A DNA stretch of 64,000 nt. Origin: Chrysoperla carnea (lineage: Eukaryota; Arthropoda; Insecta; Neuroptera; Chrysopidae). Where the stretch lies: contig NC_058338.1 of assembly GCF_905475395.1 (NCBI RefSeq), positions 8,012,935 to 8,076,934 on the forward strand, given 5' to 3'. This document shows, piece after piece, positions 33,871 to 46,471 of this stretch. Every line of letters starts with the position of its first letter. Position 1 is the first letter of the stretch. The position numbers were made by a program, and so were the translations under genes. A model generated the notes under the pieces. The model saw only the letters and a list, made by a program, of their open reading frames with translations. It searched no databases and was not told the origin of the DNA.

Positions 33871-34412
33871 ACAGGGTGTCCGAGACTTAATGGATGGACA
33901 AAGCTTACGGTGTCTTCTTTGGACAATTTTAAGTCGAAAGAAAGTTCCTTAATATATTTATTTGTATCAAAGATTAAGGAGTGACGTACACCCTTATGCC
34001 CTCAAAGATAATAATCCAAAGGAATAAACTTTACAAATCAAGAATATGTCAATATTCACTTTATTTACGGGCATTATGGTGGAAATGCAAGTGTGTCAGT
34101 GCGAGAATATCGGCGGTGATTTCCTGATCGAACAATCCTTGATAAACAAGTGTTCTTATCTTTGTGTTACAAAAAATATATGTAATCCGTGCATTTTTTG
34201 CGACACAGTGGAGTATACATCGTCATTTGTCACTCAGAAAAAGATAATTTTTCTTTATTTAATACAGAACGTCCGATTTCCGAATTTTCCGAAGAAGAAG
34301 TTATCCTTAACATGGTCGAAAATAATCCCTTTAATAGTGTACGAAAAAAATTTGTCCCACTTGGAGAAATCTTTGATAAGAATGTATCATTTTTGTACTT
34401 GATCCTCACTTG
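33871..34412 (+). mobile_element. Remnant of a Tc1/mariner-like DNA transposon
   Basis: The left part starts TACAGGGTGTCCGAGAC, a common transposon tip. The following segment with TTGGACAATTTTAAGTCG recurs inverted near 59410-59494. Further in, a frame at about 34270-34400 reads SEEEVILNMVENNPFNSVRK then LGEIFDKNVSFLY. This resembles the helix-turn-helix (a "VE.NP..S.R...LGIS..SV" pattern) of insect transposases of this type. The catalytic domain and the right end are not seen. A fossil fragment; the family assignment is tentative. Confidence 0.4.
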
Positions 34413-34504
34413 ATAAGACGTACAAACATTAAGAAAAAAGTATATTTCAAAATCAAGTTGGAAAATTTATTTTTATTAACAAAAACAAATTTTACAACAA
34501 ATTT

Positions 34505-34510
34505 TTTATT
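34505..34510 (-). terminator. Poly(A) signal of RpL17
   Basis: AATAAA on the minus strand, about 43 nt downstream of the RpL17 stop. Confidence 0.55.
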
Positions 34511-34552
34511 TATTTTATTGTTTTACAGAATATTTTATAAAATAATCATCAT

Positions 34553-36096
34553 CTATTCTCTCATCATTTTCTCTTTTTGTCTAGCAAGCTTCTTTTTTGA
34601 TAATTTTTTCTTTGATGGTTCATCATCGGTAGCTTTTGCAACAACTTGTTCCTTTTCAGTCAAACATACTTCAATATGACATGGTGAACTCATGTATGGA
34701 TTAATACGACCATGAGCTCTGTATGTTCGTCGCCGTAAACATGGCGCTCGGTTTACCTATAAAAAAACATTTAGATAGAATTAATACTAGAATATCAATC
34801 AATATATTTAAAAAATGTTCAAAATAAAGGTTTGTAGAACTTAAAATTGATTGAACATGAAAAGGATTCTTGAAAAAGTTAAGGGTTTTCCATTAAGAAT
34901 GATAGAACTAAATATTGTTGTTTGAACGAGTATTTTATGGCAAAATTATTTTATGCCCAAATTAGTTAGAGACATGTACATATGATTTACTGATGGTCAT
35001 GGTAACCGTCTGCTGAGCCTTAAATATGATAGTAGGTAATGTTCCAAATCACCCTGTAAGCTTCCTCAAATTTCTATGTGTCATATTCTCCCCCAGAGGG
35101 AGATTTGAAAAACTTGCACGTTATGGTTCTGGAAACTGTCTGCTTGATTGATAATTCATTAGATTCTTAACACTCATCCTGCAAAGTTTGAGCTCAACAA
35201 GTCGTCCCATTTCCGAATTATGCCAAAAAACCCGAAAATGTCGTTACGCGATAAAAAAATTTGAAGTGATGGTTCTGGAAAATGTGTAAAACTTGTTTGG
35301 TTGTGTTGAGGATGTCAAAAGGATCAGGAAAATATGTCTGGCAAAAAAGCAAGTGGTCAGGGATTTTTTTGGCAGCACTTTGAAAAACACGAGTTATCAA
35401 ACGCTTATATATCGAAAACGGTAAGGTTTGGTGAAAATTGTCAAGACTCAAAAAAGATTTTCCACCGGATCCCATAAAAATCTACTACGGAGGAGTCGAT
35501 TCCTAGGTCAAATGCTTTATTCCCTCAATTTTTTAATATTTGTTGCACAAACTGACTCAAAATAATATACTTACTTGAATATGATCAATCACTAATCTAT
35601 CAACATCAAGACCTTTATAATCAGCATTACTTTCGGCATTACGGAGAAGTTGTAATAAAAATTCAGCTGATTTCTTTGGCCATCTACCTTGAGTTGTGCC
35701 AAATTGTTTGGCTTGGGCGCAACGACCAACACCACCATTAAATCTACGGAATGGTACACATTCTTTATGTTCAATTACGTTCTTTAAATAACGGATAGCG
35801 CGACGTAAAGGTAATTTTTTAATTGCCATAGCGGTTTCATGTGTATTCTGAAAAAGAAAATTAGACTATAGAGATAAATTTACAAAACTTTTCAGGGGCA
35901 AAGGGAAACAAATAAATCATTAAAAACATGCTTTGCTATCGGAGGAGGAGAACAGGCAATACAACTTTTAGGTTATGTTTATTTAACATATTTTTAGAAA
36001 CAAATAAATAATTACCTTAAAATGCACACGAAGATTGGAACCACGGGCTTTGCATGATTTGGTTGCATTATCAGGTTCACGCGAATAACGTCCCAT
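34553..36096 (-). CDS. RpL17: 60S ribosomal protein L17 (uL22)
   Basis: Three coding exons (minus strand), 36096-36016, 35847-35575 and 34756-34553, total 558 nt or 185 aa. The protein starts [20 protein letters not shown], continues [20 protein letters not shown] and [20 protein letters not shown], and contains [20 protein letters not shown] and [18 protein letters not shown]. The conserved [20 protein letters not shown] is followed by a basic Lys-rich tail. This is eukaryotic uL22, which lines the peptide exit tunnel. A start at the internal ATG of the middle exon (MAIKK) would miss the conserved first 34 residues. A non-coding first exon lies upstream (36356-36331). Intron 3 is free of recognisable snoRNAs but contains a short dispersed repeat at about 34965-35020. 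Confidence 0.96.
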
Positions 36097-36330
36097 TTTG
36101 AAATCCTAAAAATAAATTACAAAATTTTATTGATAAATGTTGTCTTTACACACACATGTATTCACTTCAAAAATAAAACATAATAACACTTTATATATAA
36201 ATTAAAAATGTCGATGAATTTATTTAAATATAATTAATAGTTAATTGTTTAAAAATATTATTTACCGAAAAATTCTTCACTATATACCGATGTTAAAAGA
36301 ATTATTTTTTAAAATCATACGTAGACTTAC

Positions 36331-36356
36331 CTAGATGGAACGACAGGACCGGAAAG
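36331..36356 (-). promoter_or_regulatory. RpL17 5' UTR exon with TOP-like start
   Basis: On the minus strand the exon reads CTTTCCGGTCCTGTCGTTCC and then ends ATCTAG, followed by the donor GTAAGT. It joins an acceptor at 36106-36107, nine bases before the ATG. CTTTCC resembles the 5'TOP initiator of ribosomal protein genes, so transcription probably starts at or near 36356. The exact start is inferred. Confidence 0.6.
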
Positions 36357-37919
36357 AATTCTTAAAAGGGCATGCGCAACGATTACAGCTAGAGCGCGGT
36401 TTTTAAATAGCATACAGCAAACGTATTTTTTAATAATCATTAAAAATTTAATTTTTTTTATGAGAATTTAAAGAAGAACTAAGAATAACAAAACAAATCT
36501 TAAGGTTTACTCCTAATTTAAAAATTAGAAGTAATGTAGAAATAATGAAATCGGATTATCATAAACTTTATTAATTTTTTTCAAATGTGGTTGCTTATTC
36601 GAATTTATTGCTTTTTAGAATAACTGGCTTCAATTTTTACAAATTAAGATACAAGTTGAAAAAAGCCTTTTGATAATTTAAATTTGTAATCAAATATTGC
36701 GTTTTAAAAAACATAGAGATAATTCGATTCGTTATTGATCGATATTAAATTTTCGCCAAATTCATACATTATACATTAATAAATTGTCTCTAGTTTAATT
36801 TCAACATTAAAATGTCTTGTTATCTTATGAATTTATAATTATTTGCAAAATATTGGGCGATCTTCTAATAATAATAATAACCAAAATAAGATTTAAAAAT
36901 TTGCCGCACAGTTTGATTTTTCTATGTTTGCTACGTTTACATGCACATCTTATAAATAAAGTGCTCTGTGAAACAGTTTTTTTTTTTTATTAAACAAGTG
37001 AAAATAAACAATTGATTGAGTTAATTGTTGAAATACCATGCATAGGCAGTGTTGATGACTCTTTCACATTTTAAAATATTAAAATTAAAAATCGTAATTT
37101 TTAAACTGTATATCACGTGACCTAAAACGCGGGTAAGCCCTGCTGTGATGTCATAGCGGTATGAGTCATAGACCATCAATTAGTTCAGTGTAGACAGTTG
37201 GGTATAATATATCATCCATAGATAAGTATTTATATTTATATTATAATCAGATGTCTATGAATATATCTGTCAAAATTATTTGTGTTATTTCGTATAGTGA
37301 TACCCATATTACCTCATCAAATTGGATGCCCACGTTTTTGACAGTTTAAAAAAGGTTTAAAATTTAATTTAAGTTTTTGGCAAGAAAGCGTGTGTATTTT
37401 TCGGAAATAAATTTTTGGTGCTTTTTTATAAGCAAAATCAACATTTTGAAGTACTTTTTCAAAAATAGTGGAATACTCTATTTACCTGTCATAATTGACT
37501 GCAAAAATTTCGAATTTAGCTACTTTTGCTAATATAAACAAATTAAGTTTTTTACTAAACGCATCTCTATGGTAAGGTGTCATATTGGGTTGATAAATAG
37601 CATAATCTCAAGTCATATTTTGATAGGCAGTTTTAACGATATGAAGTTGTGGGTTATAGATTTATAATAATACTTTTGCAGTGTTTCCTAGAATTAGAAA
37701 TATTGAATTTTTTTGAATATTTACCATTACCTATTTTTAAGATTTGTAAACACTTCAAAATTTGAAGTACTACCTACGATTGAAGTGATTACATATTGAA
37801 GTTTTTTTCTAGTGAATTTTAGCAAAAAAATAATTTTGAATAATGTGGGTGATTTAAGTGTATATTTTATATTTTAAAAACTTTATGTGCTTTTTTACAC
37901 AATTTTGTCTATAAACAAT
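36357..37919. other. Divergent region RpL17 / MEK
   Basis: AT-rich DNA holding the RpL17 promoter at its left edge and the MEK promoter and 5' UTR somewhere to the right. An inverted terminal fragment of repeat family A lies at about 36984-37060 (AACAAGTGAAAATAAAC, then GTTAATTGTTGAAATACC). No gene is seen. Confidence 0.45.
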
Positions 37920-40900
37920 ATGTCAAAAAATAAATTGAATTTAACATTACCTCCTGGTTCCATCGAACCAGCTCCTGTGGTTACACCAACTTCGACTGCT
38001 CCATCAATTGTTGAAACAACAAATACTCAGTAAGTTTATGAGAAAATTTTCGATTTATTTTTGCTAATAAATTGATACGCCTTTGCCAGTAGAGATTGAA
38101 TGAATTCTAAATACAATCTCTAGCCGGTCAATAATTTATTTTGGTTATTTTATTTAGCATAAAATTATTGGATATGCACTCTGAATATAAAAATTTGTGG
38201 ATTACTGTCTCTCAGTTCTATACTTAGTTATTGTTCTACCGGCCAGCCTGTTGCATCAAAACGTAGGTTTTGCTTTGTATACTTCATTTTAAACAGTTTT
38301 TTTTTCAACAAACTTCTCAAAAAAGATAATTAAGCTGAAACTTATAGAACATCGAGGGGTTTAGTGATTAGATTTTAATAATCTAAATATCATTTTTACC
38401 TTTTTTCGCTTCATATAAATTTTGGAAGTCTAAATACGGAAAAATTTTTAATTTTCCTCTTGATATCTCTTCGTTTTTGAGTATATGTGATGAAAGACAG
38501 ACAGACTACAGACGACAAACGACAGATGACAGATGACAGACAGATAGACAGACAACGTGAAATGGACTAATAAGGTGATTTTATGCACATCTATACCAAC
38601 ATTTTTTGCTTAGCATCAATATTTTTAAGCGTTACAAACTTGGGACTAAACTTAGCATACCTTGCATATTACATATATGCATGGTATAAAAACAGCAGAG
38701 AAAAACTATAAATATTATTCAAAGGGGTTTGACCTACCCCTCCCCGTGCGCACGAGCCTGGCAGACAAAGAAACTTCTCCAAGTAATCGCTTGGTGCAAA
38801 CCATAGAAATATGAAATTCTATGGTGCAAACAGGGTATTTTATGTAAAGTAAAAAGCTAAAGTAGTAAATAAGTAGAGCTTGTCATTCCTTTTCGAGGAA
38901 ATGGGTTAAAAGTTCCTACAATGGCTACAAGAATGTTTCCATTAAAGCGTCAACTGTTTAAACTTGAATAGTATATTGAAATTTGTTTTTTACCTCTATG
39001 TACAGAGTACAACAGGCGTCAGCAACCATTTTTGGCTGTGGGGCAAAGTCAACCAAAATGTGAGTATAAGGAAGACGTTTCGTGTCACTGATATTTTTAT
39101 TTTAAACATGTTAAATAAACAATTGACTGATTTAAAGGTTGAAATACCCTGTATAGACAGTGTTGATTACCAGACCTTGTATTGTTTTGTAGGAGTACCA
39201 ACTTCCCACTCCCTTTTCTTTTTTTAGGTCTTTCCAAATTGAATTAAAGAGTTGACAATTTGTATGTGAATTGAGTTATTGGAAGTGCCTTTTAGTTGTA
39301 CCAACTTTCCAACCTCCTTTCTGCTCTTCAATGTAGATATTTTCATGTTTCCAAATGTTTCCAAATAACCCATTTCAATAAAATGCGTCTAGTAATAAGA
39401 ATCATGTAATGAGGAGAAAATATGACCTCAGAAATAAATTTTGTTGCTCAAGTGTAATCATTAAATTCGATGAATCAATAAATTACCCATGGATCATAGG
39501 TTGCTGGCGCCTGGACTAAAACGTAGTATAACGAACCTTAATATAACGAATTCCTCGATCTAACCAATTTTTGAAAATCATCTTCAACTAGTAATGAATG
39601 TCTCAGATCTCATGTTTGTCACCCTCAGCTTTGGCTTTTGCGACAATGAACATAAGATCTGAGATATTCTTTACTTTTGCTCCTTGGATGTGTAATAAAT
39701 ATATTATTTGTCCTCTTACCTTATATGGGTGGGATATTGTAGACGCAATATTTTTTTCCCAAATAAAATTTTATTGTTTTATTTTTGCAGCACAAACACA
39801 TTAGTTGGAAAATCGAAAACCAGCATAGAAGCATTAACCGAACGTTTAGAAGAAATTGAAATGGACGATACACAACGAAAACGTATCCAAGTATTTTTAT
39901 GTCAAAAGGAGAAAGTTGGTGAATTAAGTGTTGATGATTTTGAAAAATTAGGTGAATTAGGTGCTGGCAATGGAGGCGTTGTATTAAAAGTACGCCATAA
40001 ATCTAGTAAATTAATAATGGCATTAAAATTAATACATCTGGAAGTAAAGCCAGCAATAAAGAAACAAATTATACGAGAGTTAAAAGTATTGCATGAATGT
40101 AATTTTGCACATATTGTAGGCTTTTATGGCGCTTTTTATAGTGATGGCGAAATTAGCATATGTATGGAATATATGGACGCTGGTTCATTGGATTTAATAT
40201 TAAAGAAAGCTGGTAGAATACCAGAAGATATTTTAGGAACGATCACAACGGCAGTATTAAAAGGACTTAGTTATTTAAGGGATAAACATGCAATTATGCA
40301 TCGTGATGTTAAACCGAGTAATATTTTAGTAAATAGTAGTGGTGAAATTAAAATATGTGATTTTGGTGTATCGGGTCAATTGATTGATTCCATGGCCAAT
40401 TCTTTTGTTGGGACTCGTAGTTACATGTCGGTAAGTTATACTCATTTAATTTAAACTTATATTCTAAGAGCTAAAAATATACAAAAATATTAATTTATGT
40501 TGATCCAACAAAGGAATGGGAGATCTCAACTACTTTAAGAGAGGCTGAGTCACCTTTTGGTGGCCAGGGATTAAAAATATAGTTGAAAGCTTACTGTGAA
40601 TCAGTGTTGAAATAATAAATGTGCTTGTTTTAAAAACAAAGCTTCACTTCAGTGGCATAGCTACCGAAGGGCTAGACGGCGTCATGCATCGATGCCCCCA
40701 TGCTCAGGTGGTCCTCAGACTCTGACCAGCAAACCTCGTATTGAACTAGCTAAAGGATTGTTAGAAAATATTAAATTTTCTGTGATATTGTTTATTTTAT
40801 GCCATTTTTTTGAGCTTTTAATAGGTTCGTCCGAAAAGAAATAGGCTGGCTAAAAGATTAATTGTAAATTGATTTTGTTTTTAAAAATTTCACAGCCGGA

Positions 40901-41622
40901 AAGATTACAAGGCACACATTACTCAGTACAAAGTGATATTTGGTCACTTGGATTATCGCTAGTGGAAATGGCCGTTGGAGTATACCCAATACCACCACCA
41001 GATGCAAAAACTTTAGCTGCCATATTTGGTCCACGCCCTGAAGGTAGTGATTCACCAAGTCATGTACCTACACCCAGATCGATGGCAATATTTGAATTGC
41101 TTGATTACATTGTAAACGAACAACCACCAAAATTGCCGTCAGGTATATTTTCTGACGAATTTAAAGATTTTGTTGATCGTTGTCTAAAGAAGAATCCTGA
41201 AGAACGGGCGGATTTAAAAACTTTAATGGTAAGTTCATTTGTAATTTTTGCTTTATGAATAATTTATTTCATATTAACAAAATCAAATTAATAGGATTCA
41301 ATAAACATTCTGTTGCATACGTCTTTTCTAAGCGTGATTTTATTGAGGATTATTGTTCTTTATTGAATTTTCAGCGAAAGCGTTTACGATAGATTACAGA
41401 AATATGGAAAGTTATTCAATATCTGCTGGTTTTCTTATAAATTTAAAAATAATTTGAACATCACTTCAGTATTTTAAACTGAATTTATTTTAATACAAAT
41501 ATTTTTAAAATTTCTAGAATCATGATTGGATTAAAAAAGCTGAATCATCGAATGTGGATATTGCCGGTTGGGTATGCAAAACAATGGACTTAAAACCACC
41601 AAATACAAACAATACTACTTAA
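37920..41622 (+). CDS. Dsor1: Dual-specificity MAP kinase kinase (MEK1/2, Dsor1)
   Basis: Four exons, 37920-38029, 39791-40430, 40896-41228 and 41518-41622, total 1188 nt or 395 aa (human MEK1 is 393). MEK phosphorylates ERK on Thr and Tyr downstream of Raf. The helix-A region [19 protein letters not shown] and [16 protein letters not shown] precede the kinase domain. Kinase landmarks are the Gly loop GAGNGG (94-99), catalytic Lys116, HRD (207-209) within [15 protein letters not shown] (227-229) and activation-loop [18 protein letters not shown]. In that loop Ser237 and Ser241 match human Ser218/222, the Raf sites. The third exon holds [20 protein letters not shown] and a Pro-rich insert ([13 protein letters not shown]) before ELLDYIVNE. 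All catalytic residues are present. The frame at 39708 overlapping exon 2 includes intron sequence; the true N terminus is the 36-aa first exon. Confidence 0.96.
38290..38695 (-). repeat. Repeat family A, partial copy in MEK intron 1
   Basis: Inverted left part of family A, with AAGCGTTACAAACTTGGGAC and TAAACTTAGCATACC near its tip. A (GACAGAT)n-like run at about 38508-38560 derives from the element's CCGTCTGTC segment. A further terminal fragment of the same family is at about 39105-39170. Confidence 0.65.
40650..40760 (+). mobile_element. hAT transposon end fragment in MEK intron 2
   Basis: CAGTGGCATAGCTACCG at 40650 closely matches the terminal inverted repeat of the hAT element at 47748-48655 (CAGGAGCGTAGCTACCG). 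It is followed by GC-richer sequence with ATGCCCCCATGC. No second end or target duplication was found, so this is a fragment. Confidence 0.5.
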
Positions 41623-41665
41623 ATATTAAATTTTCAAAATAGATATTGTTACAAATTAAATAATT

Positions 41666-41671
41666 AATAAA
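41666..41671 (+). terminator. Poly(A) signal of MEK
   Basis: AATAAA 43 nt after the MEK stop codon. Other A-rich candidates follow. Confidence 0.5.
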
Positions 41672-44600
41672 TGTAAGATATTTAAAAACAAAACATAAAT
41701 AACGGTAACGTTGATCATAATCGTGAACTTATTCATAATCGTATCAAATTCAAATTTTTCTAGATAATAGTTATTGGAATATCTTGCTGTACTTGTTAAA
41801 ATGATGTTTAAACAAAATATAATAATAAGTGTTTTATCTTTTTATTTTGTTCAAATTATATTCATATTGAAAATGATTGGTCTGCCTGTTCACAAGCTAG
41901 CATGTAATAATATTTGTTTATCTATTTCAGACACCAATATCATTCCTAGCTATTTATTTTCATCTATTGCTAAGTCGGTAGTAAAAACCATCTAGCCGTC
42001 TTTTAGAACCAGAGAAAACATAAAAATATCTCACTTCTAATTTTTTTATACATATTTTTAATATAAATCGATCGTTAAATTAAGATTTTCTTTCGATTAG
42101 CAATAATGAAGATCATAGCTGAATGTGACATGAAGAAGTTGCCATATTGCTACCTTGTTAAAAAAAAGTAGCGGAAAAAATGTACCCGGTTTAAATTATA
42201 CAAAGTTTGATACGAAATGATTTCCACCTCGAAATCCTAAGACATTTTGCAAAATTTTAATCGAAATTTTATTTCCTAAATTATTTATATCAAATTTAAT
42301 TTCGAAAGTTTACTCATTGATTAACAAATATTCCTTAATTTTCGTTACTAGTTTAAAAAATTCCAAAACATCCCTTTTTATGAACTTTCGACATTTTCCA
42401 TAACGAATAATTAAAAAAGTATGGACTGCTTACCAAAACTTTACCCTGCAAATATTTTTTGGTTAGTATTCATTGACTCTTAGAAAGATTCCCCATTTGT
42501 GAACAGGGTGGGAAATGAAAAGCTTAGCAAAGAGTCTTAGTTTCGAAACAAAAGAAGTCAGGTGGGCCAATTCAGGCATAATTGCTGCTCTATGTCTTAT
42601 AAAGCCTTTTTTGCTAGAAAGGCGATTATTGAAGATAATTTCTTTCATTTTTTTGACCTTTACGTCGATGAAGAGGTTGGAAGGTTTCTGGAAAGAAATC
42701 TCAGTCGCCTTGATCATAGATGAACACTTTATAACTTTCTCAATCTAGTTTCATGATCAAATTGATTAAATAAAGGTAAGATTTTTCCTAAAATCCTAAA
42801 CTTTTCTAATACTTTAGTAGCTTGGACTTGAAGGAGAGATAAAAAAGAATCACGCTAGTGTATGAAGATTTCCTTGACTTTCCACTGCTTAGAACATAAA
42901 GTAAGTTCCTTTGCCTTAAGTGTAAGATACAGGTTGTAAATAAATCACGCTATATTTTACTATCATTTACATCTTGCATCTTACACTCTAACATTATGAT
43001 TATGAACAGAGTGGTTGTGTTAATAAAAGATTTTCTTACCCAGCTGTCACTCACGCACTGATTATCAATGAAAGGTAATGGGCTAAAATCAAGCGGTTAC
43101 AAAGATGATACTATTTGGATTACCCGGTTAATCATTTGTTCTAATCGGAATCAAGGACTAGCTCAATGTAAAAATCATCATGTAAGCATACGTATAAAAT
43201 TAAAAAAATTGTGGCAGAAGGAACTTTTAACGGGCCTGCAAAACAGGTAAGGTCAGACCACAGTCGGAGCTTTAGTTGGATTTTTGTAGGCTCATTTAAT
43301 TATTGAAATTATTGAAAAGTTCAATATTTACATTATAAAATGTTGGTCTATTATTTGCGATGAGTCAGGTGCAAATGTTAAGCTAATTGTTCAGAGGTAA
43401 TTGATGCTGTGGAAGATGCAATTAACTGGACTAAGTGTAGCTCCAATCCAACAGCAGCTCAAATCATAAAAAATGTACTCAGCGCAGCATTCAAATTCAT
43501 CCTTCCCCTCCCCTCTTGACCAGGCTAAGTGGTTTATGGACGCTCCCTAACTACCTAAATTTAAAAGTACACAACTTGCAAATGGAAAATAAATTGTGCA
43601 TTGTGATTTGTGAAATTGAAAAAGTATTGTAATAAAACGAACATTTTTATTTTTTGTACATACAATTTTTATTTCTGCAATTTCATTATTTATATATTTA
43701 ATTAATTATTTTACAATTCCATTTTAAATAAAATACATAATTAGCAAAGAAAGAAAAAATTCATTAAACAAAATCGATACATAAATGATTATAATTAATA
43801 ATATTTAAATTTAAAAAAAAATAGTATAGTTTTAAAGTGTTCCCATAGTTTTTCTAAAATAAAAATATGTATAAATGTGTCAATTATGTAAATGTTTTAT
43901 TTGAATTGGTGTAGCATAAAAATATCCGAGTTCGTTGTGATTATTTTGGAGATTTTTTATCGGAATTGGACGTAATTTTTAAATTTTAAAGCCCCAATTT
44001 CTTCATTGTAAGATTAACTTAATTTTTGTCTTTCATTAGTCACATACACATAAATACTTAGCCAGGTTATTCAAAGTTAATTCGAGATGAAGAAATTTGG
44101 TATGAGTGCTATCTTTCTTTAGTACTAAACTTGAAATTTACATCGATGATGATTGAATTTACAGATTTCGAAAAGAAGCTTCAAATTCTCCATTTGTTTA
44201 TTTCTTAATAGAATATTGAAATTTGAATTGTAAAAAATAAGTAAAAGATTCAGCATGGAATAGTAGCATTTTTTGATTCCATTATTAACAAAAAATTTTT
44301 GTAATTCATCATTCATTGTAAACGCTTAACGTGGAGTTAGCATTAAAATATTTATTAAGCTTTTTTTTCTATTGTAATGTCTGTTTGTATATAAAGAAAA
44401 TAAAAGTTCTAAAAAATTGAAACTTTCGTCTTTGTTTTATTTCACGCAAGGTAATGGAAATTCATAAATTGTAGTCAAGTCATCAAAAAAATCGTAGAAC
44501 AATTAGTCTAGGTCTTCTGTCTGTAAAGTTTTAATTGGTAAAACAGAGAGATGGATTACTCGGAGAGATGGATGTTCGCATAGAAACAATAATTGCAATA

Positions 44601-45107
44601 AACAAATAATTATTATTTTGAGCTATTATAACCACCGAAAATTGAAAATGAGCCGCTTTTATTAGGTGTGACTTATCCATTAGCGGAAATGACGAGTAAA
44701 TATTTTCGATTTTTTGCTTAGTTAGAGGTATCATGATTACATTGACAAGTTAAGTAGCAGCGAGTAAACTCTTCCGGTGTATTATCTGAGAGCACAGTCG
44801 TGTATTACCAGCTGAAGTGTAAACCAACTTCTTATGTTTTTGTTCAACGACTAACGTCGTTTACAATCTAGAGAAATCTATGCGACTGACTATGAGGCAC
44901 GTAATGGCTCTAAAATGTCCAATATTTATATGCGTTGAAAATGAGATGTCCGTTATTTTGTAAAAATCCATAAACGTAACATTTCTGTTTGTATTGTTTT
45001 GTACTTATTAACTTAAGTGTTTATTTGTATTATTTGGCTAAATGATTTGGATTAAAATCACCATAGACATTTTTGACACATGTTATTTGTCAATATTCAT
45101 AAATGTA
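41672..45107. other. Intergenic spacer, nothing recognised
   Basis: About 3.4 kb between MEK (+) and the fold-back elements. Open frames here are short, some overlap antisense to each other (42463-42748), and none has recognisable domains. I see no RNA gene. A few GC-richer patches (42460-42720, 43010-43260) may be old transposon debris. Confidence 0.4.
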
Positions 45108-45680
45108 ATACTCCTATGTTGACAGTAGAGTCAGAGTTTCGAGCGAAAGCATCACGGTGCAGGCGAAATATTCCTCTCAGCTATGGAGGGTATATATAAG
45201 GAGAACTATCTCAAATAGGAGTTAAAAGTAAAAAAGTTTCTATCTAAAAACAGCAAATAACAGTTACAAAATTGACCAGAATGGCGCTTGTGTAGCAGGA
45301 GGTGTTTGTTGTGAAATTCTCTATCCTTCTTGAACAACTTGTTTAGATCTTTATCTTACTCTTGTTACTTTGAGCACTTCTTTTAAAACTTACACTTTTG
45401 CTACAGCAGCGCCACCCTTATTTGCTGCTTTTCGATGGACACCTTTTATATACAGAGATGGTTCTCCTTATCTCTACCCTCCATACTCTCAGCGTAGGAC
45501 CATAGTTGTTTTGCGCATACATCACTTTATGGCTAATAATATTGGTATTGCGAGCTAGTAAATGTCAAAAGTAAAAGAAGGCGCAATTCCTGCGCATGCG
45601 TATAACGCTCTGCAACGCTTGCTTTCGCCCGTCCTTCTCTATGAAGAACATAGGGCACTGGCAATATAGGAGTATCAAGG
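45108..45680. mobile_element. Fold-back element of about 570 bp
   Basis: The outer tips AATACTCCTATGTTGACAGT (about 45107) and the inverted ACTGGCAATATAGGAGTATC (45658-45677) match. Inner arms CTATGGAGGGTATATATAAG (45182) and the inverted CTCTACCCTCCATA (to 45484) match as well. The core contains AGCAGCGCCACCC. It has no transposase. The open frames at 45370 and 45533 are arm sequence. A solo arm occurs at 16350-16445. Confidence 0.55.
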
Positions 45681-46471
45681 TGATTTTTATAAAATTGATA
45701 GTTCAACTTTTGATTAAACAGATTCAATTAAAAATTTTTTGATGGTGTATCATTTTTGTGAAAGTAACTCGAACGGATTCATAACAAAATCAAATATGAA
45801 TAAATTAAACTAACTTATTTAACAATTAAATACACAAACTATCTAATTATTAAGTTTATGATTGTTTTAATTAAATTTTCACATTTAAAATGAGAAAGGT
45901 GATTTTAGGATTTTTATTTTTTATAATGTTTAGGTAATTAGGTTAGATAAAATGTTATTAGCTTTTGGATTTAAAGAAAATTTTTTTTATAAAAATACCA
46001 TTGTGAAAAATTAATAAAAACATTTTGCTTATTTAAATAGTAGATCTAATTATTAAGTGTTAACAATTTATATACACATGTTTCATGAATTCACAATATT
46101 TATTGGAAATATTCTTGTGATGCAAATGAAAGTGTAAGAGTTGATTTTTATTTGGATGTGCCAAAATTGTTGGATACAAGGGAGTATAAAAAATTATTGT
46201 GAATTCATAAACGAAATAAACCATCTGAAAATCATGGCATTTATTTAGGCGTGTAACAATAGAATGGCTAGAGATTTTCAACACTCAGAATAACCAAGAT
46301 TATGAAGTGAATTGTTCTAAGAGCACATCCATGTGAGAATATTTCAGATAAATGGTTTAAAAAGTTAAGTCATTAGTTTGAAATATTTCTACCAGGGAAG
46401 TTTAAGGATTTTTCTTATACGACATTTTTATAGTGTGTTCTCAACCTTATTGAAGAAATTCACTTGTTTAA

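Noticed and set aside
35592-35774. Second frame over RpL17 exon 3
   Set aside because: It is an alternative frame of a conserved ribosomal protein exon.
39708-40454. 248-aa frame starting upstream of MEK exon 2
   Set aside because: Its first 28 residues are intron sequence; a splice acceptor at 39790 and a proper 36-aa first exon at 37920 give the family-typical N terminus.
40858-41058. Antisense frame over MEK exon 3
   Set aside because: It is the mirror of a conserved kinase exon and has no domain of its own.
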